From Rubidibacter lacunae KORDI 51-2 (GTDB lineage Bacteria > Cyanobacteriota > Cyanobacteriia > Cyanobacteriales > Rubidibacteraceae): DNA of 64,000 bases. Below, in pieces: positions 1 to 10,790 of this stretch (the stretch's first letter is position 1; the number at the start of each line of letters is the position of its first letter). The position numbers and the translations under genes are program-made. The stretch is taken from positions 124,001 through 188,000 of the forward strand of contig NZ_ASSJ01000079.1 in the NCBI RefSeq assembly GCF_000473895.1. Reading direction: 5' to 3'. The notes under the pieces are model-generated. The model did not search any database. It saw only the letters and a program-made list of their open reading frames with translations, and had not been told where the DNA came from.

Positions 1-99
1 GGGCTCTCAATTGACGAATTTAATGGAATAACTTCGCGCGTCGAAAATGATCGCGAACTGCGCCAACAAATCCAACGAGCACTACAAGATATGCTTTGA
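1..99 (+). CDS. C-terminal end of a cut-off gene, possibly a DUF4168-type protein
   Basis: An open frame runs from the window edge to a TGA at 97-99 and gives 32 residues, beginning GLSIDEFNGITSRVEND. The pattern of a hydrophobic residue, D/E, FN.I, then a short acidic stretch and a Leu/Arg-rich helix is like the C-terminus of secreted DUF4168 proteins of cyanobacteria. This is from memory of the family and rests on few residues. The rest of the gene lies outside the window, so neither signal peptide nor function can be checked. Confidence 0.4.
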   Translation, partial: GLSIDEFNGITSRVENDRELRQQIQRALQDML

Positions 100-223
100 A
101 CTTAGCTGCATCAAACTGATGGGTTCAGTCGAACGACTTCACTGCTTTCCAGCATATGGTTTCAGGTTGAAAGACTATTGAAACCGTATCATAAGACCGA
201 TTTTTTGCGCTAAAATTGGCAGC

Positions 224-670
224 ATGATTGCGCCAAATACTCTCACGTTCGTGCGCTACCTGCCCCCGAATGAACGTGCATCCGTCGATCTAACCTTACC
301 ACTAGCCGCGGAGGAACGCACCCGCAGCCGCCAACAGCATCAGCTGCCGGACGGACGTTTCCTCCGCTTGCACTTGCCGCGGGGGACTGTGCTCAAAGAT
401 GGCGACCTTCTGCAGGCAGAAACTGGCGAAGTGCTGCGTGCGATCGCTAAGCCCGAGCCCGTTTTAACCGCAACGGCACCCCATGCACTGGACCTTTTGC
501 GCGCAGTTTACCACCTCGGCAACCGGCACGTTCCTTTAGAAATCACAACTGATTACCTGCGTTTATCACCCGATCCCGTTTTACAATCGCTTCTCATCCA
601 ACTCGGACTTGAGGTATGCGAGGAAACCCTGCCGTTCCGTCCCGAACCCGGAGCGTATGCCACCCATTGA
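224..670 (+). CDS. ureE: Urease accessory protein UreE
   Basis: 148 aa, a normal length for UreE. UreE is the nickel metallochaperone that delivers Ni to the urease active site with UreD, UreF and UreG in the cytoplasm. The C-terminal half carries the family signature [12 protein letters not shown] (about residues 96-107), in which the His of GNRH is the conserved metal ligand. The N-terminal half contains the peptide-binding fold with [21 protein letters not shown]. There is no His-rich tail of the Klebsiella type, only a final TH. ureF follows 222 bases downstream on the same strand, so the two probably belong to one urease maturation locus. No urease structural gene is visible in the window. 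Confidence 0.93.
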   Translation: MIAPNTLTFVRYLPPNERASVDLTLPLAAEERTRSRQQHQLPDGRFLRLHLPRGTVLKDGDLLQAETGEVLRAIAKPEPVLTATAPHALDLLRAVYHLGNRHVPLEITTDYLRLSPDPVLQSLLIQLGLEVCEETLPFRPEPGAYATH

Positions 671-892
671 CACTACAGCCAAGTAATCCTCGCCGAACTC
701 CAGTAGCTCTCTTTCAAGACTCTCTTTCTCCACCTGCATTCCAGGGATTTTGCAAACGCTCTGCCGCGATCGTCCGCCGATAATTCCGCCGAAAATAACC
801 TTGTCTGCAATTCAACCGAACTGACCGATCGCGTTTGTTTCGATCGCGCTCCCCCACCCTATTCACTCGGTTCGCAATGGAGGCGATCGCCA

Positions 893-1573
893 ATGGACTT
901 CCCTCCGCCTGCACTTCTCTCGCTACTGCAACTCGCTAGTCCGGCTCTGCCAGTGGGAGCTTTTGGTTATTCCGAGGGATTGGAAGCCTTGGTTGCCAGC
1001 GGCACGATCGACAGTCGCGATCGCCTGACAACATGGTTATCGAACGAGTTAGAAACGGGAGCCGTTCGTGTCGAAGCAGCAGTGATGCTGCGTGCCCGTG
1101 CAGCTGCCGACTGCAGCGATATGGATCGCCTCAATTCGTGGAATGTTTGGCTGGCTGCCACTCGCGAAACCGACGAACTGCACCGCCAGAGTGCTCAAAT
1201 GGGGGGCGCACTGCTGCGGCTGTTGCAAGATCTCGAACCGGATATCGGCACGAACGCGAGCGCACTCGTGGCGCCCTGCCAGTGGGCGATCGCATATGGT
1301 ATTGCCGCTGCTCGATGGGCGATCGCGCCAAATGAAGCTACTCTCGGCTTCCTCCACGGCTGGGCGACGAATCTGATCGGAGCCGGCGTCAAGCTAGTGC
1401 CGCTCGGACAAACTGCTGGGCAGCAAGTCCTGCGATCGCTGCAGCAGCCGTTAGTGGAAACCGCCCAGACAATCGGGCAGTTAGGCGATGACGAGCTTGA
1501 AAGTTGCAGTTGGGGATTGGCTCTAGCCAGCAGCACCCACGAAACTCAATACTCGCGGCTGTTTCGCAGTTAA
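893..1573 (+). CDS. ureF: Urease accessory protein UreF
   Basis: 226 aa, typical for UreF, the GTPase-modulating scaffold of the UreDFG complex that loads nickel into urease. The diagnostic N-terminal block LLQLASPALPVGAFGYSEGLE is at about residues 11-31. A central ELHRQSAQMGGALLRL segment and the late block NLIGAGVKLVPLGQTAGQQVL also fit the family. The ATG at 893 is preceded by a GGAGG-type ribosome site (cAATGGAGGCGATCGCC), which supports the start. It lies downstream of ureE with a spacer that shows nothing recognisable. No ureG follows; the next gene is an unrelated Hsp70-like protein. Confidence 0.95.
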   Translation: MDFPPPALLSLLQLASPALPVGAFGYSEGLEALVASGTIDSRDRLTTWLSNELETGAVRVEAAVMLRARAAADCSDMDRLNSWNVWLAATRETDELHRQSAQMGGALLRLLQDLEPDIGTNASALVAPCQWAIAYGIAAARWAIAPNEATLGFLHGWATNLIGAGVKLVPLGQTAGQQVLRSLQQPLVETAQTIGQLGDDELESCSWGLALASSTHETQYSRLFRS

Positions 1574-2018
1574 AGCGCGATAGGGTGCGCCAGACTCTAT
1601 CCGAAGACATCGCAGTGTGAGGACCGCAATTGCTTCAAGCACGGAGTTCGCGAAACCCAGGTTCGAGCGTGAGGGACGAGATTTGATAGCTAATTGCCAA
1701 CTCATCGTGGCCGAGCGGCATTGCTTTGGGCGCTGCTCTGAGAGGGTGACGCAGAGTCAGAACCTCCGCGGACAGCTCTGGTGACTCAGCATGAGAGCTA
1801 TATTGAGAGCCGAGGCTAGCGGCTGGAAGCCATACGCTGTCAATCTTTGACTCGGTTTATACCCCTCAGCCGTCAATCCCCACATCTGTTGTGTCAGTCC
1901 CGACAGCGTGCCTGCAGGCTTCTCACTTGCACCAGGAGACTGCCAAGCTATGCTCGAAGTGGCGCGAGCGCATATGCTTAGCACCGTTGACGGCAGGAAC
2001 TCAAGGGGAGATAAGCTG
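1574..2018. other. Spacer between ureF and the Hsp70-like gene
   Basis: About 445 bases in which I find no convincing gene, RNA or repeat. Short open frames exist on both strands but none has a recognisable product. The last bases hold the ribosome site AAGGGGAG (2003-2010) of the next gene. Confidence 0.5.
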
Positions 2019-3623
2019 ATGGCGATCGCGATCGATTTCGGGACAAGTAACACGGCAGTCGCCCGGTGGAATTCCAGCACCAATGCACCGGAAGTCCTCG
2101 ACCTCGGTGAAGTTGCAGTCGCACCCGCACCCGATACGCCCGATGCTCCTGTCGTCCCTAGCCTAATTTATGTCGAGAATGCTGCCACCGCCACCGTCAC
2201 TATCGGTCAGCTCGTCCGCGATCGGGGTTTGGATCGCGCCGGCAATCCACGTTTTTTTCAGCGCTTCAAGCGCGCGATCGGATTAGAGGGACTGGGCTTC
2301 ATTCCCGAACTCGACGGTCGAACCGTATCCTTCGAACAGGCAGGCGCATGGTTCTTGCAAACGCTTCTACAGCAAGTGGGCGATCGCGTCGGTACGGTTG
2401 ACTCGCTGGTGCTAACCGTCCCTGTCGATAGCTTTGAAGCCTACCGGCGTTGGTTGGGCAGCATCTGCCAGTCCCTGCCCTTCGAGCAGGTGCGATTAAT
2501 CGACGAACCGACAGCAGCAGCTCTCGGGTACGACGCCGCCGCTGACGACCTACTGCTGGTGATTGATTGTGGGGGAGGAACAATTGACTTTGCTTGCGTG
2601 CAGCTCGCTTCGTGCGCCAGCGATCGAGCGCCGCTCGGATTCCTGCTCAAGTGGGGTGATAAACTCATCGGCGAGCAGTCCGGTCAGAGCGTCCGTACGG
2701 CGCGAGTTCTAGCTAAAGCTGCTGTTAATTGGGGGGGCACCGACATTGACGACTGGCTGCTGGATCTGTTCGCCCGCGAATGCGGATTGCCGGTCTCGTC
2801 GTTGACCGCGCGCCTGGTCGAGCGCCTGAAAGTTGCCCTGTCTAATCGTCCTCACGCGAGTGAAGCATATTTCGACGACGCATCGCTCGAAAGCCATGTT
2901 TTGGAGTTGACGCGAGAGCGCTTCGAAGCGCTGTTGCGCGAGCGGGGCCTTTTTGCGGAACTCGATCGTCTGAGCGCGCAAATCCAACAACAATTGCGAC
3001 GCAGCGGTCGGGACTTCGACGACCTCGCTGCCGTCCTGCTCGTGGGGGGCACCGCGCGCATCCCCGCGCTTCAAACCTGGGCGCGCGAGATCTTTACCCC
3101 CGACCGCGTGCGCGCCGATCGCCCCTTAAGTGCCGTTGCCACTGGCGCGCTTCGTTTGGCGCAGGGCATTGAGCTTCAGGACTTCCTATATCACAGCTAC
3201 GGCATTCGCTATTGGAACCGCCGCGACAATTGCCATAGCTGGCATCCGCTCATTCGCGCCGGCCAACCCTACCCCCTTGCCCAGCCTGTAGAACTCGTCC
3301 TCGGCGCATCCGTAGCCGGTCAACCCAGCATAGAACTCGCCATTGGCGAACTAGGAGCCGCAAGCGATAGTCGCACAGAAGTTTACTTCGCCGACGATCG
3401 CCTCATGACCCGTGCAGTCGGCAGCAGCACGGTAGTTCAACCACTCAACGATCGCGACGGCGCGCGGACCGTGGCCGTCCTCGATCCGCCCGGTCAGCCC
3501 GGGGTCGACCGCGTCCGCGTGCGCTTCCAAGTCGACACCGAACGCTTGCTTCGTATCTCAGTCGAGGACCTTCTAACTCAGCGCCCGCTCCTAGAAAACT
3601 CCCCAGTTGCCGAGTTGCGCTGA
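2019..3623 (+). CDS. Hsp70 (DnaK-like) family ATPase
   Basis: 534 aa from the ATG at 2019. I chose this over an upstream in-frame ATG at 1908 because AAGGGGAG lies 8 bases before it and because family similarity starts at once with IDFGTSNTAVARW, the phosphate-1 loop of actin/Hsp70 ATPases. The phosphate-2 motif LVIDCGGGTIDF is at about residues 180-191 and the adenosine motif LLVGGTARIPAL at about residues 340-351. After the ATPase domain there are only about 170 residues, shorter than the substrate-binding part of canonical DnaK. This makes it one of the divergent Hsp70 proteins common in cyanobacteria rather than housekeeping DnaK. Client and partner are unknown. It stands alone between the urease genes and a mobile element. 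Confidence 0.85.
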   Translation: MAIAIDFGTSNTAVARWNSSTNAPEVLDLGEVAVAPAPDTPDAPVVPSLIYVENAATATVTIGQLVRDRGLDRAGNPRFFQRFKRAIGLEGLGFIPELDGRTVSFEQAGAWFLQTLLQQVGDRVGTVDSLVLTVPVDSFEAYRRWLGSICQSLPFEQVRLIDEPTAAALGYDAAADDLLLVIDCGGGTIDFACVQLASCASDRAPLGFLLKWGDKLIGEQSGQSVRTARVLAKAAVNWGGTDIDDWLLDLFARECGLPVSSLTARLVERLKVALSNRPHASEAYFDDASLESHVLELTRERFEALLRERGLFAELDRLSAQIQQQLRRSGRDFDDLAAVLLVGGTARIPALQTWAREIFTPDRVRADRPLSAVATGALRLAQGIELQDFLYHSYGIRYWNRRDNCHSWHPLIRAGQPYPLAQPVELVLGASVAGQPSIELAIGELGAASDSRTEVYFADDRLMTRAVGSSTVVQPLNDRDGARTVAVLDPPGQPGVDRVRVRFQVDTERLLRISVEDLLTQRPLLENSPVAELR

Positions 3624-3783
3624 AAGAACATGTCGCTCTGCCAATAATTACCTTGCTCTACTAGATCGCATGACAATATTGAGGAAAATATCACCTCCTG
3701 TCGCTACCGCTCCTCGGAGCTCGGGGTTCTCATGCCAACTCAAGGAACTATTGCAACAGATGGCAGACCTGGAATCTTAAGTA

Positions 3784-3993
3784 GGGCTTGCTGAAAAAGG
3801 CTGGAATCCCTGCAATGAAAGGATCTCAGCGTTTTCTATGCCAGAAAAGTGCAAGGTTATAGGCACCAGAGCCTCAAAACCCTTGCACTTGGGCCGAGAA
3901 TCCGAGGCAAAAAGCTGGGGCTAGATGGTAAAAGCCAGATTCCATAAGCTCTCTGCCTCCTAAATTCGTTTTGTGGACTTTTTCAGCAAACCC
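3784..3993 (+). mobile_element. MITE-like element, family 1, copy 1 (210 bp)
   Basis: A 210-bp element bounded by imperfect terminal inverted repeats, GGG(C/T)TTGCTGAAAAAG, 16 bp with one mismatch. Both sides are flanked by TAAGTA (3778-3783 and 3994-3999). A second copy in the opposite orientation at 27590-27799 has the same length and differs at only three positions by my alignment. The middle folds into a stem: AAGTGCAAGG (3847-3856) pairs perfectly with CCTTGCACTT (3881-3890), with AGGC/GCCT nested inside. It encodes no transposase, so a non-autonomous element moved by a transposase elsewhere is the best reading. A 40-residue open tail on the minus strand ending at 3874 lies within it and is probably not a gene. 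Confidence 0.85.
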
Positions 3994-3999
3994 TAAGTA

Positions 4000-4921
4000 C
4001 ATGAAATTGTTCTCTCCAGTAAGTTCCCGCGACCTCTCCGTAGAGTTCTTGGCAGGCATAGGGAGAGCGGCGATCGCCTGCAGGGTTGATGGCATTAGTA
4101 AATTGAATCCCTCATTAGCGACCAACAGCACACCATTGCAACGATCTACACCCCCCTGCGAGCCGGTTAGATCTGACAGGTTGCGAATTTGTGGACAACG
4201 TGGTGGAAATCCTATCGGCAAATGCGCAAGTATGTAATTGACGCCATACCCTAGAGCGAGCGCTTGCGGAAATTCCGAACGACAAGACTTGGCGGGCCGC
4301 GACTGCCACCCCAGCAGCGTCTTGCCTTTCTGCTTCCCTTCAGGGCGCGTATACATGCGGTCTACAAAAATCTACATGTGCTGGCATGTTCGAGCAGTAC
4401 GTATGGAGCACCGGTCTGCGCCGGCGACACAAAAGCTTCGAACTTGAGTCCCTTCAAGAAGGTGGGTACCGACACGGTTCAATCTCCCATAGATAGCTCT
4501 TGCCCGACTCTATCTCTCAAACAGGATGCAGCCCAACGATTGCTATCCCGACCAACCCCATTCGCTCGCGCTGTGCAGGTTTTAGACGGAATTCGCAATT
4601 ATCCGTGACTCCGAGGACAGTTGCTCTGAGTAAAGCAAGGATCTTAAGCTGCCTTTACAGCTGCCCCCCTCAGAGACTCCATTGCTCAGTGGCGAGTGGT
4701 CACAACTTAGCTGACGTAAATGCGACTGCACTGGAAAGCAGCATCGGTATAGGGTGCGAGTGGCATGCACTGCATCTAGCACCTCCTCCCGAAAATGGAC
4801 GTTAGCACCGTTGAAGTTGCTCGCCTACAAATCAGACGGCTTAGGTCCATTTGCTGCTTGCACTGACTCAAACCAATAGTCCCCAGCACGATGACGCCCA
4901 ATGCGACAATTCCAGGCCACA
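4000..4921. other. Long spacer after the MITE, no recognised gene
   Basis: About 920 bases between the MITE and the TPR gene. An open minus-strand frame (3874-4356, 160 codons) runs out of the MITE through this stretch, and overlapping plus-strand frames exist at 4238-4805. None resembles a family I know, none has a good ribosome site, and the composition looks like that of decayed DNA. A worn-out gene cannot be excluded. Confidence 0.4.
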
Positions 4922-5719
4922 ATGATAAGACTTATCTGTACGCTCTGTGCTCTACTCGTGTGGTTGACCGCATCACCGGCACTTGCACAGGGAAATCTCG
5001 CTGACAAGCAGCTCCAGCGCGGCAGCGAACTAGCACAAGATGCCTTCGCGGCGGCCGAAAGCGGCGATTTCACGCGCTCCGAACGCCTTTGGTCGGAGCT
5101 GATCGAGGTGTTCCCGACCAATCCTGCAGTCTGGAGCAACCGCGGTAACGTCCGAGTTAGCCAGAACAAACTCGACGCGGCAATCGCCGACTTCAACGAA
5201 TCGATCCGTCTGGATCCAGACGCTCCCGACCCCTATCTCAATCGCGGCATAGCCTACGAAGGTCAGGGACGTTGGGAGGACGCGATCGCCGATTACAACC
5301 ACGTGCTGGCTCTCACCCCAAACGACCCGATGGCTTATAACAACCGCGGAAATGCTCAAGCCGGTCTGCAACGGTGGGACGATGCGCTAGCCGACTACCA
5401 AAAGGCTGCCGACATTGCACCGAACTTTGCTTTTGCTCGTGCCAACGCTGCATTGATCTACTACCAGGTTGGCGATGAAGAAAAGGCTGAGCGCGAAATG
5501 CGCAATCTCGTTCGCAAATATCCGATGTTTCCGGATATGCGCGCCGCCCTCTCGGCCGTGCTTTGGACCCAAGGCAAACAGGGTGAAGCCGAAAGCAATT
5601 GGGTTGCCGCGATGGGCATCGACAAGCGCTATCGCGACATCGATTGGGTCGAACGCGTCCGGCGCTGGCCGCCGGGCATGGTTGCCGCACTCGACAAATT
5701 CATCAAGATCGACTCCTGA
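4922..5719 (+). CDS. Secreted tetratricopeptide-repeat protein
   Basis: 265 aa from the ATG at 4922; an ATG seven codons upstream (4901) is possible but would put charged and polar residues ahead of the signal peptide. The N-terminus MIRLICTLCALLVWLTASPALAQ is a clear Sec signal peptide with an ALA-Q cleavage region. Three to four TPR units follow, seen as the repeated pattern NRGN/NRGIAYEGQGRWEDAIADY, and a conserved-looking tail (RYRDIDWVERVRRWPPGM) ends the protein. TPR domains mediate protein contacts, so a lumenal or periplasmic assembly role is likely. I believe similar proteins occur in plant chloroplasts, but this is from memory. The gene stands alone. Confidence 0.8.
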   Translation: MIRLICTLCALLVWLTASPALAQGNLADKQLQRGSELAQDAFAAAESGDFTRSERLWSELIEVFPTNPAVWSNRGNVRVSQNKLDAAIADFNESIRLDPDAPDPYLNRGIAYEGQGRWEDAIADYNHVLALTPNDPMAYNNRGNAQAGLQRWDDALADYQKAADIAPNFAFARANAALIYYQVGDEEKAEREMRNLVRKYPMFPDMRAALSAVLWTQGKQGEAESNWVAAMGIDKRYRDIDWVERVRRWPPGMVAALDKFIKIDS

Positions 5720-5909
5720 CGTAATTATCAATCACCCTAATCTCATCTAGCTAGCATCCATGAGGGCCAAAACTCCACTCCGACGCCTTCATTACAAGAT
5801 GCTCGCGGGGCGTCCAGTTTGGCGCTATCACGCTAGCGGTCAGCTCGGGTTCACCGTGAGCTAGAATGAGTGACTGGACACTAAGCTAGATGAGAGTCGG
5901 GTAGTTTAC

Positions 5910-6242
5910 ATGATGGCAGAGGTGCCTCCCGCTACAGAGCCGCAATCGCGATTCATACTCAAGGTATTGTGGCTCGACAAAAATGTCGCGATCGCCGTCG
6001 ATCAAGTGGTCGGCAAAGGCACGAGTCCGCTGACCGCGTATTTTTTCTGGCCGCGCAATGATGCTTGGGAGCAGTTGAAAGCCGAACTCGAAGCCAAGCA
6101 CTGGTTTTCTGAAGCCGAGCGCATCGAACTTCTCAATCGCGCCACTGAAGTCATTAATTTCTGGCAAGAGAACGGCAAACGTACCTCCATGGCACAAGCA
6201 CAGGAAAAGTTCCCCCTCGTCGTGTTTGCAGGTAGTAACTAA
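5910..6242 (+). CDS. 30S ribosomal protein PSRP-3 / Ycf65 (cS23)
   Basis: 110 aa (108 if the second Met at 5916, two codons on, is used). The whole sequence matches the plastid-specific ribosomal protein 3 family shared by cyanobacteria and plastids, with the blocks [38 protein letters not shown] and [10 protein letters not shown]. It binds the small ribosomal subunit. The gene is convergent with atpE, and the strong hairpin at 6299-6329 separates them. The short length is normal for cyanobacterial forms, which lack the plant transit peptide and extension. Confidence 0.93.
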   Translation: MMAEVPPATEPQSRFILKVLWLDKNVAIAVDQVVGKGTSPLTAYFFWPRNDAWEQLKAELEAKHWFSEAERIELLNRATEVINFWQENGKRTSMAQAQEKFPLVVFAGSN

Positions 6243-6298
6243 CCACAACTAACCACGTTGAGGGCCGTTGAGTTCTCATATGCCAGATAGAATGCACA

Positions 6299-6329
6299 AG
6301 CGGGCAGTTCCTCAACGGAACTGCCCGCT
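6299..6329. terminator. Strong hairpin between convergent PSRP-3 and atpE genes
   Basis: AGCGGGCAGTTCC (6299-6311) and GGAACTGCCCGCT (6317-6329) form a perfect 13-bp stem with a 5-base loop TCAAC. It sits between two genes that face each other, where a two-way terminator is expected. Neither side has a clear T-run, so it may act by Rho-independent pausing or as an RNA end-protecting stem. The stem is certain; its function is inferred. Confidence 0.65.
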
Positions 6330-6406
6330 CAATGTTGCCGGTACTGAAACTTATCGGTGCAAGAAGCCGAGTGGAATAAAGCCACAACTGCTGGAAACGT
6401 TTGGAA

Positions 6407-6814
6407 CTACGGTGTTTTCCCTGTTGCTGCTTGGAAGCGCGCGCGCGCGCGCTTGAGGGATTGAGCCGCTTGGATCTGCTCGGAGCGATTCTCGCCCGCC
6501 GCACTCAGACGCTGCTGCGCGGCTTCGTAGTCCGCGCGGGCAGCTTCTGCGTCAATGCTATCGCCGCGCTCGGCACTGTTAACCAAGACAATCAGCTCGT
6601 CATTTTCGACTTCGGCAAAGCCGCCGCCGATCGCCAGCGTGACCCAGTCTTTGCCGGGACGCACGCGCATAACGCCGACATCCAAAGCCGTTAACAGGGG
6701 AGCATGTCCGCTAAGAATGCCCAGCTGACCGGTAGTACTCGGCAAAATTGCTTCTTCCGCCGTCGAATCCCACGCCGTTTTGGCCGGGGTCAGGACGCGT
6801 ACAGTCAAGCTCAT
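6407..6814 (-). CDS. atpE: F1 ATP synthase subunit epsilon
   Basis: 135 aa, the usual length of cyanobacterial and chloroplast epsilon. It forms part of the rotor stalk of F1 and inhibits wasteful ATP hydrolysis. The N-terminal beta-sandwich shows [15 protein letters not shown], then the signature [24 protein letters not shown] (about residues 25-48) and [21 protein letters not shown]. The C-terminal helical hairpin contains RARARF. It is the second gene of the atpB-atpE operon, as in chloroplasts, about 98 bases downstream of atpB. The codons for RARAR form an uninterrupted (GC)8 run at 6437-6452. Some databases call this subunit gene atpC. Confidence 0.97.
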   Translation of the reverse strand: MSLTVRVLTPAKTAWDSTAEEAILPSTTGQLGILSGHAPLLTALDVGVMRVRPGKDWVTLAIGGGFAEVENDELIVLVNSAERGDSIDAEAARADYEAAQQRLSAAGENRSEQIQAAQSLKRARARFQAATGKTP

Positions 6815-6912
6815 AGGTCGTTCTCAATGAAGTCGCGTGTACGAGGGTGGAGGAGAAGCGGGACGCTGCGCGTCCCGCTAGCACTTTGAGACAGCGCTAG
6901 AGAGTGTTGTTA

Positions 6913-8826
<1,914 letters not shown>

Positions 8827-9171
8827 ATGTTGACAGGTCCGCAGTGGATAAAGTCCGTGCTCCTGACAGTGCTGTTGAGCTTTACGGTTCCGACAACCGC
8901 GATCGCGCTGGCACTAGCAGCAATGGCGGGGGCGCGATACGTGCCGGGGTTTGAGCCCGCAGGTCAAGCAGGCTTTTGGCGCTTGGAGGCGTTTTTGGCA
9001 ATTTTTGGATCGGGCTGTCCTTTTTGGGGGTTGTTGACTATTGGGACGACAGGTGGGTTCGTCGGCGGTCTGTTTGGATTGTTCAACGGCTATCGCGATC
9101 GCCAGTTCGGCCATCCAACCGATTATGCTCGGACTAATCCCGTTGCCGGGCGGCCGGCATCGCTACGGTAG
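8827..9171 (+). CDS. Small two-helix membrane protein, unknown function
   Basis: 114 aa from the ATG at 8827, with GTGGAG just upstream. A longer version from 8728 would add a polar segment of 33 residues and seems less likely. Two hydrophobic stretches are evident: residues about 7-30 (SVLLTVLLSFTVPTTAIALALAA) and a Gly-rich one at about 53-80 (IFGSGCPFWGLLTIGTTGG). A short polar tail follows. This is consistent with a small inner- or thylakoid-membrane protein of the sort conserved among cyanobacteria. I do not recognise a named family. It is divergent from atpB, with no further neighbours in an operon. Confidence 0.6.
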   Translation: MLTGPQWIKSVLLTVLLSFTVPTTAIALALAAMAGARYVPGFEPAGQAGFWRLEAFLAIFGSGCPFWGLLTIGTTGGFVGGLFGLFNGYRDRQFGHPTDYARTNPVAGRPASLR

Positions 9172-9289
9172 CTGCACGCGCCCGGCAGGAGGTCAGATGT
9201 CAGATTCTCCATAGGACCAAAACGCTAATGATGTATTCAGCCACCTACCAGCAGCACGCCACCGTTCTGCTAATAGACTGAACTCTAAT

Positions 9290-10069
9290 TCAACTCGACG
9301 AGACGACCGCTTGCCGACTAAATGCCACTACGGTTGCGATTGCATCTGTTTGCTGTGGGTAGGCCACTGCGGGGCGCGCGATCGTGACAAGCGGAATCTC
9401 TAACGCCGCGGCAGCTTGTCGGGCAATTGCCTCGCCTCCAGCTGTCCCCGACGCCTTAGTTACCAGTAGTGAAATTGCCCAGGCCCGACATAGCTCCAGC
9501 TCCAGCTCGAGCGGCACTGGTGGCCGCAGCGCGATGAGGCGATCGGATGTAAACCCAGAAGCTAACGCAACGTCCAGCGATTCTGGTCGCGGTAGTACTC
9601 GCGCAAACAGGGTCGAACGCGCCTGCCACGGTTGAAAGCTCGGCAGTATTCGGCAGCCTACGGTCAGCAAAACGCGTTGCCCGCTCAGGTAGTTACCCGC
9701 GAGCAGCGAATTGAAGTTTGCCAGGTTGATACCACGCTCACTTCCGTTTAGCGCAACTGCTGGCCGCTCGAAACGCAAATACGGTAAACTCGCCATCCGT
9801 GCTGCGCCAATTGCCATCTCAGACACCCCCGCTGCGAAGGGATGCGATGCATCGACGATTGCAATCGTACCTTCGGCGCGGAGAAATTTCTCACACTGAG
9901 AAAACCGCAACCGCCCGACCCTCACTTGAGTTTCTGGGGGATATAGCCTTGCAGCCTCGGGAGCGGCTACTGTCACAACGAATGGAACTCCGAGCTTTAG
10001 GAATTCCCGGGCGATCGCTGCGCTCTCGCTTGTACCGCCGATCAGCCAGATCCGCCCTGATTCAGACAT
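9290..10069 (-). CDS. cobK: Precorrin-6A reductase
   Basis: 259 aa from the ATG at 10069; an in-frame ATG at 10132 would add 21 residues with no family similarity. CobK/CbiJ reduces precorrin-6A with NADPH in the corrin ring pathway to cobalamin. The N-terminus RIWLIGGTSESAAIAREFLKLG carries the GGTSE nucleotide-binding loop. Family motifs DASHPFA (about residues 90-96), LPYLRFERP and the late LVTKASGTAGGEA block are present. The domain runs the full length of the protein. Upstream on the same strand is a small membrane protein gene; no other cob gene is in the window, which is usual for the scattered cobalamin genes of cyanobacteria. Confidence 0.93.
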   Translation of the reverse strand: MSESGRIWLIGGTSESAAIAREFLKLGVPFVVTVAAPEAARLYPPETQVRVGRLRFSQCEKFLRAEGTIAIVDASHPFAAGVSEMAIGAARMASLPYLRFERPAVALNGSERGINLANFNSLLAGNYLSGQRVLLTVGCRILPSFQPWQARSTLFARVLPRPESLDVALASGFTSDRLIALRPPVPLELELELCRAWAISLLVTKASGTAGGEAIARQAAAALEIPLVTIARPAVAYPQQTDAIATVVAFSRQAVVSSS

Positions 10070-10149
10070 CTCAAGTTGCGCTGCGCGTTGGCGCTCCTCG
10101 CTTGCGCCACAGTCCACATCCCCTGTTGCCAAAGCTTGTCACGCACATC

Positions 10150-10341
10150 CTACCTGCCTTTAAGGGCGCGCTGGAAGTTTGTCCGATACGACTTACTCAG
10201 CAGCAGCAGTAACGGCCAGAGCAAAGCCAGACGCAAGCGATTGCCAGTGCTATTTTCGTACTGCGTGCGCGCGAATCCGCGTGCAAACTTCCAGACGCCA
10301 AATCCATAGCTCGCAATGAACACCAGGACAAAAAAATTCAT
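10150..10341 (-). CDS. Small conserved cyanobacterial membrane protein
   Basis: 63 aa from the ATG at 10341, which matches the start I recall in relatives (MNFFVLVFIASYGFGVWKF). Two hydrophobic segments (about residues 2-15 and 35-48, ALLWPLLLLLS) are separated by a basic loop, and the protein ends SYRTNFQRALKGR. I recall near-identical small proteins across cyanobacteria, with no assigned function. It lies 80 bases upstream of cobK on the same strand and could be cotranscribed, though linkage to cobalamin synthesis is not implied by the sequence. Confidence 0.75.
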   Translation of the reverse strand: MNFFVLVFIASYGFGVWKFARGFARTQYENSTGNRLRLALLWPLLLLLSKSYRTNFQRALKGR

Positions 10342-10790
10342 GGCTATTTCCCTCGGGAACGAACGGGCAGGCGGCACCAAGCTTACCGGTCGCTAGCAAG
10401 CTGCAGGTTAGCAAATTCACCTTGTCAATTGCTTGCGCCTCCGCGCGCTTGCTTCGGTGTCGAATCGCACACTGCAGTCCGATGACCATGTTACTAGTAT
10501 TATGCGCACCAGCCACAAGCTGTTCGGGAACTAGGCGCAACGCTACGATCGCGCGGTCCGGGTTGCTACTATGCCCCTGCCCACTGTTAACTTCCAGCAC
10601 ATGGAAGGATGAACGCCGCCACTCCATCAAGTACCCTTGGGAGGCGGGACGAGGCACCTACGTTTAAGTGCGGGCTGAACTACGGGAGCCGAGTGTTCGC
10701 ACGGTTCGCACCTCGCATTCACGTCCGCTGGAAGCAGCGATGCGTTAACGCTAGCTCCCTTACTTATCGAATTACTGGCAAGGAGGATTT
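10342..10790. other. Divergent spacer upstream of the nucleotidyltransferase fusion
   Basis: About 450 bases between the small membrane gene (minus) and the fused nucleotidyltransferase (plus). Promoters for both should be here. I found no repeat, RNA or convincing small gene. It ends in a strong ribosome site AAGGAGG (10780-10786). Confidence 0.4.

Noticed and set aside
3874-4356. A 160-codon minus-strand frame running through the MITE
   Set aside because: Its last 40 codons are MITE sequence shared with the copy at 27.6 kb and the remainder has no homology that I recognise.
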